In this document: positions 54,052-63,391 of the stretch, in pieces | Layout of the letters: each line of letters begins with the position of its first letter | Position numbering within the stretch: position 1 is the stretch's first letter | Assembly: GCF_008298015.1 (NCBI RefSeq) | Contig: NZ_VTPX01000005.1 | Span: 215,754 to 279,753, forward strand | Reading direction: 5' to 3' | Source: Salinicola corii | GTDB lineage: Bacteria > Pseudomonadota > Gammaproteobacteria > Pseudomonadales > Halomonadaceae | Length of the DNA: 64,000 nucleotides | Notes under the pieces: generated by a model | Told to the model about the DNA's origin: nothing | Database searches by the model: none | What the model saw: only the letters and a program-made list of their open reading frames with translations | Made by a program: the position numbers and the translations under genes

Positions 54052-55992
54052 TTATTGCTTTTTCTGATCGTCGTTGACTTCTTCGAACTCGGCGTCAACC
54101 ACGTCATCCTCTTTCTTCTTGCCGCTGGCCTGGGCGTCGTCAGCCGGCTGGCTTTCGGCCTCGGCGCCTTCGCCCTGCTCGGCATACATCTTCTGCGCCA
54201 GGTTGCCGGAAGCTTCGGTCAGGGCATCCAGCTTGGCCTGGATGGCATCCTTGTCGTCGCCCTTGAGCGCTTCCTCGAGCTCGCCGATGGCGGTCTCGAT
54301 CTTGCTCTTCTCGTCGGCGTCGACCTTGTCGCCGGCCTCTTCGAGCGTCTTGCGCGAGGCGTGAATCATGCCGTCGGCCTGGTTGCGCAGGGCCACCAGC
54401 TCCTCGAACTTCTTGTCCTCAGCCTCGTGGGCCTCGGCATCCTTGACCATCTGGTCGATCTCCTCGTCGGAGAGACCGCTTGAGGATTTGATCACGATCG
54501 ACTGTTCCTTGCCGGTCGCCTTATCCTTGGCCGTGATGTGGAGGATACCGTTGGCGTCCAGGTCGAAGGCGACCTCGATCTGCGGCACGCCGCGCGGCGC
54601 CGGCGGAATGTCGGCGAGGTCGAAGCGACCCAGCGACTTGTTCTGACCGGCCTGCTTGCGCTCACCCTGCAGCGCATGAATGGTCACGGCCGTCTGGTTG
54701 TCTTCGGCGGTGGAGAAGGTCTGGGTCTTCTTGGTCGGGATCGTGGTGTTCTTCTCGATCAGCGGCGTCATCACGCCACCCAGCGTCTCGATGCCCAGCG
54801 TTAGCGGCGTGACGTCGAGCAGCAGCACGTCCTTGACGTCACCGCCGAGCACACCACCCTGAATCGCAGCGCCCATGGCCACGGCTTCGTCCGGGTTGAC
54901 GTCCTTGCGCGCTTCCTTGCCGAAGAACTCGGCGACCTTCTGCTGCACCATCGGCATGCGGGTCTGGCCGCCGACCAGGATCACGTCGTGGATCTCGCTG
55001 TTGGAGAGGCCGGCGTCTTCCATGGCGGTCTTGCACGGGCCGAGCGAACGCTGGACCAGATCCTCGACCAGTGATTCCAGCTTGGCGCGAGTGACCTTGA
55101 TCGCCAGGTGCTTGGGACCGGTGTTGTCCGCCGTGATGTAGGGCAGATTGACTTCGGTCTGCTGCGCGGAAGAGAGCTCGATCTTGGCCTTCTCGGCGGC
55201 TTCCTTCAGACGCTGCATGGCGAGACTGTCGCCGGACAGATCGATGCCCGAGTCGCTCTTGAACTGCTGGACGAGATAGTCGATCAGCTTGAGGTCGAAG
55301 TCCTCGCCACCCAGGAAGGTGTCACCGTTGGTGGCCAGCACCTCGAACTGCTTCTCGCCATCGACGTCGGCCACTTCGATGATCGAGATATCGAAGGTCC
55401 CGCCGCCCAGGTCGTAGACCGCGATGGTGCGGTCGCCGGTTGAACGGTCCATGCCGTAGGCCAGCGCTGCCGCGGTCGGCTCGTTGATGATGCGCTTGAC
55501 TTCGAGACCGGCAATGCGGCCGGCGTCCTTGGTCGCCTGGCGCTGGGAGTCGTTGAAGTAGGCCGGCACGGTGATGACCGCTTCGGTCACTTCTTCACCG
55601 AGATAGTCCTCGGCGGTCTTCTTCATCTTTTTCAGTACTTCGGCGCTGACCTGGGGCGGTGCCAACTTGTTGTCGTTGACCTTGACCCAAGCGTCGCCGT
55701 TGTCGGCTTCGACGATCTCGTAAGGCACCATCTTGATGTCTTTCTGGACGACATCGTCCTTGAACTTGCGACCGACCAGACGCTTGATGGCGTACAGCGT
55801 GTTGGTCGGGTTGGTGACCGCCTGACGCTTGGCCGCCTGACCGACCAGCGTTTCGCCGTCGTCGGTGTAAGCGATGATGGAAGGCGTCGTGCGGCCACCT
55901 TCGGCGTTTTCGATCACACGAGTCTTGTCACCATCGAGTACGGCGACACAGGAGTTGGTCGTACCCAGGTCGATGCCAATGATGCGTCCCAT
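54052..55992 (-). CDS. dnaK: chaperone DnaK (Hsp70)
   Basis: 646 residues. The ATPase domain begins [15 protein letters not shown] and contains [19 protein letters not shown] and [10 protein letters not shown]. The substrate domain ([17 protein letters not shown]) and lid follow, with an acidic tail ending in [10 protein letters not shown]. It is in the usual grpE-dnaK-dnaJ order and is preceded by a sigma-32-like promoter. Confidence 0.98.
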   Translation of the reverse strand: MGRIIGIDLGTTNSCVAVLDGDKTRVIENAEGGRTTPSIIAYTDDGETLVGQAAKRQAVTNPTNTLYAIKRLVGRKFKDDVVQKDIKMVPYEIVEADNGDAWVKVNDNKLAPPQVSAEVLKKMKKTAEDYLGEEVTEAVITVPAYFNDSQRQATKDAGRIAGLEVKRIINEPTAAALAYGMDRSTGDRTIAVYDLGGGTFDISIIEVADVDGEKQFEVLATNGDTFLGGEDFDLKLIDYLVQQFKSDSGIDLSGDSLAMQRLKEAAEKAKIELSSAQQTEVNLPYITADNTGPKHLAIKVTRAKLESLVEDLVQRSLGPCKTAMEDAGLSNSEIHDVILVGGQTRMPMVQQKVAEFFGKEARKDVNPDEAVAMGAAIQGGVLGGDVKDVLLLDVTPLTLGIETLGGVMTPLIEKNTTIPTKKTQTFSTAEDNQTAVTIHALQGERKQAGQNKSLGRFDLADIPPAPRGVPQIEVAFDLDANGILHITAKDKATGKEQSIVIKSSSGLSDEEIDQMVKDAEAHEAEDKKFEELVALRNQADGMIHASRKTLEEAGDKVDADEKSKIETAIGELEEALKGDDKDAIQAKLDALTEASGNLAQKMYAEQGEGAEAESQPADDAQASGKKKEDDVVDAEFEEVNDDQKKQ

Positions 55993-56066
55993 AATTCCTC
56001 ACCTCTAACTATTCGTTAACGACTCAATTCGTTTGGATGACGGCGCTTGCTGCGCGATTGCTTGCT

Positions 56067-56094
56067 ATGTGGGGGCTGGCCAGCGCCTTTCAAG
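56067..56094 (-). promoter_or_regulatory. sigma-32-like promoter for dnaK
   Basis: Minus strand: CTTGAAA, 13-base spacer, then CCCCACAT (consensus CCCCATnT, one base shifted). It lies about 75 bases before the dnaK start. Confidence 0.7.
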
Positions 56095-56147
56095 TCCCAG
56101 CCGACATGTGAGTTGCAGTATCGGCCCGGCCGCGGCGCCCAGCCCTC

Positions 56148-56780
56148 TTACCCCGCCGCCTTGCTGACCACGACCATCGCCGGCCGGATCAATCGGCCGT
56201 TGAGGGTGTAGCCCTTCTGCATGACGTCCATCACGGTATTGGGTTCCAGTTCCGGATTGGGAACCATGGTCATGGCTTCGTGGAACTGCGGATCGAACGG
56301 CTCGCCCTGCGGATCGAGCTGCTCGACACCGAACTTGCTCAGCGCGTCGAGCTGCATCCTGAGTGTCATGGAGACGCCTTCGCGGTGCGTTTCGTCGACC
56401 TCCTGCATGCTTTCCAGCCCTTTCTCCAGGCTATCGACCACCGGCAGCAGCTCCTTGACGAACTTCTCAAGCGCGAACTTCTTCGCCTTGTCGGCATCCT
56501 GTTCGGCGCGGCGACGCGCGTTCTGCGCTTCGGCAGCGGCACGCATCGACTGATCCTTGGCGTCCGCCAGCGCCTGCTCGAGCTCCTCGACCCTGGCGGC
56601 CAGAACCTCGGCCTCGGGGTTGGCTTCCCCCTCGGTGTCATCCGCCTCGTGTTCGAGCGACTCCGCGAACTGCTCCAGATCACCGTCCAACGCCTCGTTG
56701 GTGGACTGGTGCTGCGGCTCGCCGTCGCGTTCGGCGCGCTCGAGTTCTTCGTCTACGGGGTTTTGCGGATCTCTAGCCAT
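56148..56780 (-). CDS. grpE: nucleotide exchange factor GrpE
   Basis: 210 residues. An acidic N-terminal extension is followed by the long coiled coil ([20 protein letters not shown] in part) and the C-terminal beta domain ([17 protein letters not shown]). It releases ADP from DnaK. ATG 56780 with GGAGAG upstream is the start; the longer frame is not used. Confidence 0.96.
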   Translation of the reverse strand: MARDPQNPVDEELERAERDGEPQHQSTNEALDGDLEQFAESLEHEADDTEGEANPEAEVLAARVEELEQALADAKDQSMRAAAEAQNARRRAEQDADKAKKFALEKFVKELLPVVDSLEKGLESMQEVDETHREGVSMTLRMQLDALSKFGVEQLDPQGEPFDPQFHEAMTMVPNPELEPNTVMDVMQKGYTLNGRLIRPAMVVVSKAAG

Positions 56781-56860
56781 GAATCTCTCCTGGCAAGGTG
56801 TTGTGACAGTTACTCGACAAGCGTGATTCGGATTCGACAAGCGTCGGAAGTTGTCTGCCT

Positions 56861-56888
56861 ATATGGGGCTATCGATTCAGATCTCAAG
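56861..56888 (-). promoter_or_regulatory. sigma-32-like promoter for grpE
   Basis: Minus strand: CTTGAGA, 13-base spacer, CCCCATAT, a near match to the heat-shock consensus, 81 bases upstream of grpE. Confidence 0.75.
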
Positions 56889-56938
56889 CGTTTCGCCACC
56901 ACACCAGCACGACAGCCGTTGAAGGCCATTTTCGACTA

Positions 56939-56954
56939 CTGTATAAACAACCAG
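56939..56954 (+). promoter_or_regulatory. LexA box (SOS) before recN
   Basis: CTGTATAAACAACCAG matches CTGT-N8-ACAG with one mismatch (CCAG). It lies 66 bases before the recN ATG, in line with SOS control of recN in enteric bacteria. Confidence 0.6.
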
Positions 56955-57019
56955 AGTCCCGTGCGGTCGATCGTCCATCGTCCGCTACCGTATCGCCGCC
57001 ATCGCCCCAGGGAGGCCGC

Positions 57020-58693
57020 ATGCTGATCCAACTCGCCATTCGTGACTTCGCCATCGTCGACACGCTGGATCTGGAGTTCCAGGCCGGCATGACCGCCATC
57101 ACCGGCGAGACCGGTGCAGGCAAGTCGATTCTGCTCGGCGCGCTGGGCCTCTGCCTGGGCGAGCGGGCCGATGCCGGCGGCGTGCGCCACGGCGCCGACC
57201 GCGCCGATCTGAGCGCGCGTTTCGATATCGCGGAGCGGGAAGACGCCAAGGCCTGGTTGGCCGCCCGCGAACTCGCGACGGACGACTGTCTTCTTCGCCG
57301 CGTCGTCACCGCCAGCGGACGCTCCAAGGCGTGGATCAACGGCCAGCCCTGTACCATCGCCGACCTGCGTGAACTGGGTGAGTGCCTGATCGACGTGCAT
57401 AGCCAGCATGCGCACCAGGCACTGCTCAGCGAGGATACGCACCGTCGCCTGCTCGACGACGCCGCCGATCATCACAAGGCGGTCGCCGAGCTTGGCGACC
57501 TGCATCGCCAATGGCATGCGCTGCGCCGGCAGTATCGTGAACGCAGCGAGAACGACGAGGAGCGCCAAGCCAAGCGCCAGCTGCTGCGCTATCAGGTCGA
57601 GGAACTGGATCAGCTCGATCTCCAGGCCGACGAACTCGCCAGCCTGGAACAGGAGCAGGAGACGCTGGCCCATCTCGAGGAGAGCCTGCGCGAGGCGCAG
57701 TTCGCGGCGGATAGCTGCGACCACGACGAGAGTGGCGCATTGACGCTGCTTTCACAGGCGACCCAACGGCTCTCGCGGGTACCGGGCAGCGATCGCGGCA
57801 GCCTCTCCGAGGCGCTGGTGATGCTGCACGATGCCCAGATCCAGATCGAGGAAGCGGCCCGGGAGCTGCATCATTTCGTCGAGTCGACCGAGCTCGACCC
57901 GCAGCGGCTGGCCTGGGTCGAGGAGCGGCTCGGCGAGATCCATCGTATCGCGCGCAAGCATCACGTCATGCCGGAGGAGCTGAGCGAGCTGCATCGCCGG
58001 CTGCGGCAGGATCTGGAGGCGCTCGATGACGGTGACGACGACCTCGAGACGCTGAGGGCCAGGCTCGACGAACTGCGCCAGCAATACCGTGACGGCGCCA
58101 GGGAGATCAGCGAAACGCGGCAGCGCACCGCCAAGGTTTTCGCCCGACAGGTCCAGGAGCAGTTGGCGTTCCTGGGAATGGACAAGGCACGCTTCGCCGT
58201 CGAGGTCACGCCGCTGGAGACGCCCCAGCCCCACGGGCTGGATCGGGTCAGCCTCCAGATCAGCGCCAACCCGGGCCAACCGACCCGCCCGCTGGCCAAG
58301 GTCGCCTCGGGCGGCGAACTCTCCCGCGTCAGCCTGGCGATTCAGGTCGTGGCCGCGAGCCACAGCACCTTGGCGACGCTGGTCTTCGACGAGGTCGACG
58401 TCGGCATCTCCGGCGCTACCGCCGAGATCGTCGGGCAGTTGCTGCGCCGACTGGGCAGCGATGCCCAGGTCATGACCGTGACCCACCTGCCCCAGGTCGC
58501 CGCACAGGCGCACCAGCACCTGCATATCGAGAAGCACTCCAGCGACGATACGACCCGCACCCTGATGTCCCAGTTGGACGAGGCCGGACGGGTACGCGAG
58601 CTGGCGCGGATGCTGGGAGGCGTCAAGCTCTCCAACCGGACGCTGGCCCATGCCCGCGAGATGCTGGCGGCCAGTCAGAGCTCGGCACACTGA
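57020..58693 (+). CDS. recN: DNA repair protein RecN
   Basis: 557 residues, SMC-like. Walker A is GETGAGKSI, then a long central coiled coil, and the C-terminal signature KVASGGELSRVSLAIQ with Walker B TLVFDEVDVGISG. It aids repair of double-strand breaks. GGGAGG precedes the start. It is divergent from grpE and ends before a bidirectional terminator. Confidence 0.96.
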   Translation: MLIQLAIRDFAIVDTLDLEFQAGMTAITGETGAGKSILLGALGLCLGERADAGGVRHGADRADLSARFDIAEREDAKAWLAARELATDDCLLRRVVTASGRSKAWINGQPCTIADLRELGECLIDVHSQHAHQALLSEDTHRRLLDDAADHHKAVAELGDLHRQWHALRRQYRERSENDEERQAKRQLLRYQVEELDQLDLQADELASLEQEQETLAHLEESLREAQFAADSCDHDESGALTLLSQATQRLSRVPGSDRGSLSEALVMLHDAQIQIEEAARELHHFVESTELDPQRLAWVEERLGEIHRIARKHHVMPEELSELHRRLRQDLEALDDGDDDLETLRARLDELRQQYRDGAREISETRQRTAKVFARQVQEQLAFLGMDKARFAVEVTPLETPQPHGLDRVSLQISANPGQPTRPLAKVASGGELSRVSLAIQVVAASHSTLATLVFDEVDVGISGATAEIVGQLLRRLGSDAQVMTVTHLPQVAAQAHQHLHIEKHSSDDTTRTLMSQLDEAGRVRELARMLGGVKLSNRTLAHAREMLAASQSSAH

Positions 58694-58755
58694 TACGGAC
58701 CGTCCCACGGGAATCAGGGACCGGAGCGTCGGGCCGCAGCGAGGGGAGACATACG

Positions 58756-58784
58756 AAAAACGCCGACCCAAGGGTCGGCGTTTT
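58756..58784. terminator. bidirectional terminator between recN and fur
   Basis: CGCCGACCC and GGGTCGGCG form a 9-bp stem with a 2-base loop, flanked by AAAAA and TTTT. It can end both convergent genes. Confidence 0.9.
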
Positions 58785-58819
58785 GATGTTCTGTCGTGCT
58801 CCCACTGGCGGCGTGGAGA

Positions 58820-59269
58820 TTACTTCTTGATGCCATCCTGGCGTGTCGCCTTGGAACCCCGGGGACGAACGTACAACACCAGCGCGTGCTCGACCAGTTC
58901 GTAGCCGTGCTCCTCGACGATCTCGCGCTGGCGACGCTCGATCTCTTCGTCGTAGAACTCGACGATCTCGCCGGACTCGAGATCCACCATGTGGTCATGG
59001 TGCTCTTCCTGGGACATCTCGAAGACCGCGTGGCCACCGTCGAAGTTGTGGCGGACGACCAGTCCTGCCGCTTCGAATTGAGTCAATACGCGATAGACCG
59101 TCGCCAACCCGACATCTTCTCCAGACTCCAGCAAGGCCTTGTAGACGTCCTCGGCGCTCATGTGGAGCTCTTCTTCCTTACGAGTCGCTTCGAGGATCTG
59201 CAGAATCTTGACGCGCGGCAGAGTGACCTTCAGCCCCGCCTTACGCAATTCTTGGTTTTCGTCGGCCAT
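58820..59269 (-). CDS. fur: ferric uptake regulator Fur
   Basis: 149 residues. A winged HTH (LATVYRVLTQFEAAGLV) is followed by the metal-sensing domain with HHDHMVDLESGEIVEF. There is no CxxC pair at the C-terminus, so the structural Zn-Cys site is lacking, as in some Fur proteins. ATG 59269 is the family start. Divergent from bamE, as in other gammaproteobacteria (fur-omlA). Confidence 0.96.
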   Translation of the reverse strand: MADENQELRKAGLKVTLPRVKILQILEATRKEEELHMSAEDVYKALLESGEDVGLATVYRVLTQFEAAGLVVRHNFDGGHAVFEMSQEEHHDHMVDLESGEIVEFYDEEIERRQREIVEEHGYELVEHALVLYVRPRGSKATRQDGIKK

Positions 59270-59341
59270 GGTCGCTCTTCGCAGTAGCGTCTCGTGTCGG
59301 GTATGATCAATCCACGCAACGATAGTGAAAGACGGACTCAA

Positions 59342-59764
59342 ATGCAAAATCTGATCAGAACGGTCGTACTCCTCCTCGCAGTCTCGCTCATCGCCGGCTG
59401 CAGCTACTTCGGCGTCTACAAAAGGGACATCCCGCAAGGCAATCTCATCACCCAGGACATGGTGTCCCAACTTCATCCCGGCATGAGCCGTTCACAGGTG
59501 GCCTACATCATGGGAACGCCGCTGCTGGAAGCGCCCTTTTCATCGGATCAGTGGGATTACGTCTTCTATCTCGACGAAGCCTACGGCGGCACGGTGCAGA
59601 AGCGCCTGACGCTGACTTTCCAGGACGACCAGCTGGTCGACATCGCCAAATCCGGCGACATGGACTCGGACGTCGAGCTGAACCAGGGCGATGGCCCAGG
59701 GCCTGCCGTGGAAGGCGCCGGCGAGAGCGCGCCGGTTCCACAGATCGGCCCCAGCGGTATCTGA
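59342..59764 (+). CDS. bamE: outer-membrane assembly lipoprotein BamE
   Basis: 140 residues. The lipobox LIAGC places the lipid at about Cys20. The SmpA/OmlA core reads QGNLITQDMVSQLHPGMSRSQV and GTPLLEAPF. It stabilises the BAM complex for beta-barrel insertion. The tail (about 35 residues, acidic) is longer than in E. coli. The frame extends upstream, but this ATG begins the signal. Confidence 0.93.
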   Translation: MQNLIRTVVLLLAVSLIAGCSYFGVYKRDIPQGNLITQDMVSQLHPGMSRSQVAYIMGTPLLEAPFSSDQWDYVFYLDEAYGGTVQKRLTLTFQDDQLVDIAKSGDMDSDVELNQGDGPGPAVEGAGESAPVPQIGPSGI

Positions 59765-59797
59765 GATACCCCCCGCGCTACCGGACGAACGGGCGGC

Positions 59798-60100
59798 TCA
59801 ACGCGTCGAAGCGTTGGCCGCCCGTTCGCGTCGTGCCTGCTTGGGGTCGAGTTCCAGCGGCCGATAGACCTCGATGCGATCGCCGGCCACCGGCTGGTAC
59901 TCCTCCGGAGAGGGCAGGCGCTCGCCAAAGATTCCCAGCGGCGCCTGCGTGAAGTCGAAGCCCCTCCATGCCGGGTGCCGGCTCGGCAGATCCGCCAGCA
60001 TGACCGCCCGCCTGGCATTGATGCCGGGCTCGAGTGTCAAGCGCACGATCGTCTGGTATTCGGGCGTTGCGAAGGCGACTTCAATGGACTCCATCGGCAT
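59798..60100 (-). CDS. rnfH: RnfH-family ubiquitin-like protein
   Basis: 100 residues. It has the RnfH/UPF0125 fold (IEVAFATPEY, then INARRAVMLADLP, IFGERLPSPEEY, GDRIEVYRPLELDPKQARRERA in parts). The function is unknown. It is encoded 5 bases after ratA, the conserved pair. A second start at 60094 (MESIEVAF) is possible. Confidence 0.9.
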   Translation of the reverse strand: MPMESIEVAFATPEYQTIVRLTLEPGINARRAVMLADLPSRHPAWRGFDFTQAPLGIFGERLPSPEEYQPVAGDRIEVYRPLELDPKQARRERAANASTR

Positions 60101-60105
60101 AGCTG

Positions 60106-60540
60106 CTAGCGTCCGTAGACCTGATCGGCGCGGCGCGTGAAGGCGTCGACCAGTTGGCCCGCCACCTGCTGGAACAGCCGGCCGAACGCCATGCCCAGCA
60201 AGCGGTTGCTGAATTCGAAGCTCATCTCGAGCTCGATCTTGCAGGCGTCTTCGCCCATCGCTCGGAAATGCCACTGTCCACTCAGTCGCTTGAAGGGGCC
60301 ATCGACAAGCGAAAGATCGATTCGCTCGGGACGCTCGAGATCGTTGCGTGTGGTCACGCTCTGCTCCACGCCGCCCTTGGCCAACGTCATTCGGCCAATC
60401 AGATAGCCGTCTCCCTGCTCGACGACGCTGGCCCGCCGACATCCGGGTAGGAATTCGGGGTAACGCTCGAAATCATTGACCAGTTCAAACATCTGCTCCG
60501 GTGTATGCCGAACGAATGCAGACCGATTCACGCTGGGCAT
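60106..60540 (-). CDS. ratA: RatA-family START-domain protein
   Basis: 144 residues, SRPBCC/START fold (HTPEQMFELVNDFERYPEFLPGC). E. coli RatA was reported to block 70S assembly, while related Coq10 proteins bind ubiquinone, so either role is possible. The gene lies between smpB (divergent) and rnfH. Confidence 0.9.
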   Translation of the reverse strand: MPSVNRSAFVRHTPEQMFELVNDFERYPEFLPGCRRASVVEQGDGYLIGRMTLAKGGVEQSVTTRNDLERPERIDLSLVDGPFKRLSGQWHFRAMGEDACKIELEMSFEFSNRLLGMAFGRLFQQVAGQLVDAFTRRADQVYGR

Positions 60541-60755
60541 AGGGGTCTCCGCTGATTTATCGCCCCGACATGCGTATCATGGGGCACCGTTTAGATGGCT
60601 TGAATGGTATCACGGCTGCCCTCATAACCAGGCTTCACGCGATGCTTCGCCAACGCGCTTGCTCGGCGCATGGCGTGATGAACATAGCGCACGACGCGCA
60701 GGTCATCGAATGCATTGGTAGTGGGGCATACCGGATAACGCCGCAAAGAGGTGTC

Positions 60756-61235
60756 ATGGGTAAGAAAAAAGGCAACGCGCCTAGCAGCAACACGATCGCC
60801 CAGAACAAGAAGGCTCGGTTCGAATATCATATCGACGAGACCTTCGAGGCAGGCCTGTCGCTGGCCGGCTGGGAGGTCAAGAGTCTTCGCGCGGGCAAGG
60901 CTCAGCTGACCGACACCTATATTCTGGTCAAGAACGGCGAAGCGTGGCTGCTGGGTAGTCACATCATGCCGCTCAATACGGCCAGCACCCACGTGCTCGC
61001 GGACCCGACCCGGACGCGCAAGCTGCTGCTGCATCGCAAGGAGATCGCCAGGATCTTCTCCAGGACACAGGAGAAGGGGCACACCTGTGTGCCGCTCAAG
61101 CTCTACTGGAAGCAGAACCTGGTCAAGTGCGAGCTGGCATTGGTGCGTGGCAAGCAGTTGCACGACAAGCGCGCCACCGAGAAAGAGCGCGACTGGAATC
61201 GCGAGAAGGCTCGGGTCATGAGGGATCATGCCTGA
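60756..61235 (+). CDS. smpB: tmRNA-binding protein SmpB
   Basis: 159 residues. It has the OB-fold core [15 protein letters not shown], then [11 protein letters not shown] and the basic C-terminal tail [17 protein letters not shown]. It brings tmRNA to stalled ribosomes. GAGGTGTC precedes the ATG, so the longer upstream frame is not used. ssrA follows after 76 bases. Confidence 0.96.
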   Translation: MGKKKGNAPSSNTIAQNKKARFEYHIDETFEAGLSLAGWEVKSLRAGKAQLTDTYILVKNGEAWLLGSHIMPLNTASTHVLADPTRTRKLLLHRKEIARIFSRTQEKGHTCVPLKLYWKQNLVKCELALVRGKQLHDKRATEKERDWNREKARVMRDHA

Positions 61236-61289
61236 GACGCCGCTAAATGCTTGAGACAGCACTTGATATGGCGCGGGCTCGTCGCCATC

Positions 61290-61298
61290 TGATAGAAT
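61290..61298 (+). promoter_or_regulatory. extended -10 element of ssrA
   Basis: TGATAGAAT is an extended -10 just upstream of ssrA; no clear -35 is at the right distance. Confidence 0.5.
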
Positions 61299-61311
61299 GA
61301 ACGGGTTGTAC

Positions 61312-61691
61312 GGGGGCGACATGGCTTCGACGCCGGTGACAATCCCTGAGGTGCATGCCGAGAGTGTAACGTATCTCGTAAATCCAACGTTGCAATTGAA
61401 TAGTCGCAAACGACGAAAACTACGCTCAAGGCGCACTGGCAGCGTAAAAACTGCTAGTTGTTAGCCTGGCCCCAAAGCGATGTGCCCATTCATCGCGGCG
61501 GGGATACGAGCTAAAGCTGATGGGACCGCGGATGTCAGCGCTCTCCTGACATTCGTTAAACCTTAGAGAGATCGCAAGGTGCCATCCTGCCCGTCGGAGT
61601 GCACTGCGTTAAATCAAAAGACGGAACTAAGCATGTAGAGCTGATGGGCGAGTGCCGGCGGACGGGGGTTCAATTCCCCCCGCCTCCACCA
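61312..61691 (+). ncRNA. ssrA: transfer-messenger RNA (tmRNA)
   Basis: 380 bases. The tRNA-like ends pair as GGGGGCG with CGCCTCC, followed by ACCA; the T-arm is GGGGG TTCAATT CCCCC. The resume codon GCA at 61406 opens a tag ANDENYAQGALAA ending at TAA 61445-61447, with TAGTC just upstream as in E. coli. It rescues stalled ribosomes with SmpB. Its 3' end is a common integration site for islands. Confidence 0.97.
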
Positions 61692-61707
61692 AACACCTAA
61701 TAGAATC

Positions 61708-61729
61708 AAGCGCTTACGAGCGCTTTTTC
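61708..61729 (+). terminator. terminator of ssrA
   Basis: AAGCGCT TACG AGCGCTT followed by TTT, 17 bases past the mature 3' end. Confidence 0.85.
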
Positions 61730-61803
61730 CTTGTCTGTAGTCCTTGAATAGTCTGTTTTAGGCATAGTGTGGTCAGGTTTTAGGTCAGCTTTTGGGAGGT
61801 CGC

Positions 61804-62028
61804 ATGACGACGACGCAGCAACCGGGAGCGCTGATGTTTATGCGGACGTACTCGGATCGGATCGAAATCGAGTGCGGCAGCTGTCACACGAAAGAGATCG
61901 GCGACGGCCCACACGACCTTGCAGGGTTCGAGATTGCACGAGGAATCGCTGGCAGCCTAAACGTCGGCGTGCGCTGCGCTTGGTGCGGCAACGTCGGAGA
62001 GGTGAGCCAGATGAGCGACGACGATTGA
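61804..62028 (+). CDS. small zinc-ribbon-like protein, unknown
   Basis: 74 residues. Two Cys pairs (CGSC near 29-32 and CAWC about 60-63) suggest a zinc ribbon. GGGAGG is 4 bases before ATG 61804. It lies immediately past the ssrA terminator, at the start of a region unlike its surroundings. Nothing else identifies it; small phage zinc-ribbon proteins are a plausible origin. Confidence 0.5.
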   Translation: MTTTQQPGALMFMRTYSDRIEIECGSCHTKEIGDGPHDLAGFEIARGIAGSLNVGVRCAWCGNVGEVSQMSDDD

Positions 62029-62333
62029 ACTACCGATTGGCGCTTGAGCGTTGGGCGCAGAATCGACGTGATCGTGGCTGGAGCGAAGACAAACCGCCAA
62101 CCGATCAATGGATCGAGTACCACGCCACCCATGGCCAGTTCGTCTACAGCGGTCGGTGCCGGATCGACCAGCTCTCGCGCGACGATATGCTGACGCTCGA
62201 CACGCATGCCCATTTACTGATCGACCCGGGGAGGGCTCAGATCAGGTATCTGTTCTGGCGCCCGTCGTCTGTCCACGCTGAGTGGGGGCCGCGTTGCGTT
62301 GACCTGATCAGTGGTGAGATCAAGCCGTGGTGA
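62025..62333 (+). CDS. hypothetical protein, TTG start
   Basis: About 102 residues from TTG 62025, which overlaps the previous stop (TTGA). The sequence is Trp- and Arg-rich (LALERWAQNRRDRGW; QIRYLFWRPSSVHAEWG) and ends SGEIKPW. I do not recognise it. The frame continues upstream but would overlap the previous gene completely. Confidence 0.4.
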   Translation: MNYRLALERWAQNRRDRGWSEDKPPTDQWIEYHATHGQFVYSGRCRIDQLSRDDMLTLDTHAHLLIDPGRAQIRYLFWRPSSVHAEWGPRCVDLISGEIKPW

Positions 62334-62355
62334 GAGTTGCATACCTAAGACGTGA

Positions 62356-62380
62356 AAACCCCGGCGCGAGGGCCGGGGTC
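62356..62380 (-). terminator. terminator-like hairpin (minus strand)
   Basis: ACCCCGGC and GCCGGGGT pair around GCGAGG; the minus-strand reading ends in TTTT. Confidence 0.45.
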
Positions 62381-62498
62381 GAATTGCTGACGCGGATAGA
62401 ACGGCGAACGAGATCGAACGCATAGGTATGGCGTCGACTCCATCCTACCACCAAATAGATATGAATCAATTTGCCGATTCGGACTGCGCGCGGAGAAC

Positions 62499-62524
62499 AA
62501 AAAGGCCCGGCCGCTAGGGCCGGG
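62499..62524 (-). terminator. terminator-like hairpin (minus strand)
   Basis: CCCGGCC and GGCCGGG with a CTAGC loop, then CCTTTTT on the minus strand. Confidence 0.5.
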
Positions 62525-62724
62525 AAAGTACGCAGAGGACAGCATGCCCTACTTTCTGTCTATCGGCCGGCAGTGGGCAGATCTGTAGTGTAAAATTAGA
62601 CTTGTTGTTAGGATATTGGCCCTAGACGACTGCGATTTCTTTGCGCCCCCCCCGCACTGACCGATAGTCTAAAATAATCAAACCAATGGTAACTATAACG
62701 CATAGTAACGAAGCAGGATGACAC

Positions 62725-63231
62725 ATGGACTCAACAGAGGTATGGAACTGGATTCAAGGGAGTTGGGTAGGAACAATGTTGCTTGGCATCCCCTGGTTTT
62801 TTGGCGTGGTCACAGGCCTATCGAATCTCTTAGACGCCATTCGAAATATAAAAAAACACATTAAAGACTTCAATAAAAAGAGAAAAGGATATTTGCTTGA
62901 AGACGCCGAGCTTATAAGGAGATCTGAAGAACTATCCAGGAACCTTTTTAACTTCACCGAGGACAGGAAGAGCTCTCAACCGAACTTTACGTTTGAAGAC
63001 TTCAAGAAGTCTTCGCAAGAAGCTACAAGGCATTCTTCAGACACACAGCAGATGTACGCTTCGAAATATCAAGCCGAGGCAACAAAGCTGAGAGACGAAT
63101 TCATGAAGCGAGAACTTAATGATCAAAACATCGAAATGTATTACGAGTTCCCCACTAACTTTTTTGGCCTGAATTACCTTGCCGTTGGCTTTGCGACTTT
63201 GTCGGAAAAATTGAAGGAAAGGGAAGGATGA
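62725..63231 (+). CDS. AT-rich membrane-anchored hypothetical protein
   Basis: 168 residues. One N-terminal membrane segment (MLLGIPWFFGVVTGLSN) is followed by a Lys/Glu-rich, probably coiled-coil region (LLDAIRNIKKHIKDFNKKRKG and beyond, cytoplasmic by charge). Codon use is clearly more AT-rich than in neighbouring core genes, suggesting recent transfer. AGGA lies about 8 bases before ATG 62725. I recognise no family. An N-terminal anchor on a soluble coiled-coil protein is a layout seen in phage-resistance and toxin genes, but that is speculation. Confidence 0.6.
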   Translation: MDSTEVWNWIQGSWVGTMLLGIPWFFGVVTGLSNLLDAIRNIKKHIKDFNKKRKGYLLEDAELIRRSEELSRNLFNFTEDRKSSQPNFTFEDFKKSSQEATRHSSDTQQMYASKYQAEATKLRDEFMKRELNDQNIEMYYEFPTNFFGLNYLAVGFATLSEKLKEREG

Positions 63232-63391
63232 GACTGGTCAATCTCGAGTTGCGACCAAATTAAATCTATGTCCGATAGACCACAATTTGCATTGTCTCTG
63301 AATATGGGCTCGTCAGATCACACTCATCCCCTACTTATGGTGTTTGCGCGGGTGTTGCACCACCCACGCCGTCCGCTCCTCTCTGTTTTGC

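Larger units (their letters stand above)
62334..62724. other. non-coding stretch with two inverted repeats
   Basis: 391 bases without a convincing gene. Two GC-rich hairpins, at 62356-62380 and 62499-62524, both carry T-runs only when read on the minus strand, although no minus-strand gene is evident to need them. The stretch after 62560 is AT-rich. A minus-strand small RNA is possible. Confidence 0.5.

Noticed and set aside
61263..61298. Standard sigma-70 promoter for ssrA using TTGATA at 61263 as -35
   Set aside because: The spacer to TAGAAT would be 24 bases, too long; an extended -10 promoter is more likely.
61767..62028. Start of the hypothetical protein at 61767 rather than 62025
   Set aside because: The longer form would overlap the zinc-ribbon ORF entirely in another frame and is Arg-rich nonsense there; TTG 62025 overlaps the preceding stop neatly.
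62345..62545. 66-codon minus-strand ORF
   Set aside because: It spans both GC-rich hairpins, has no ribosome binding site and no coherent protein pattern.
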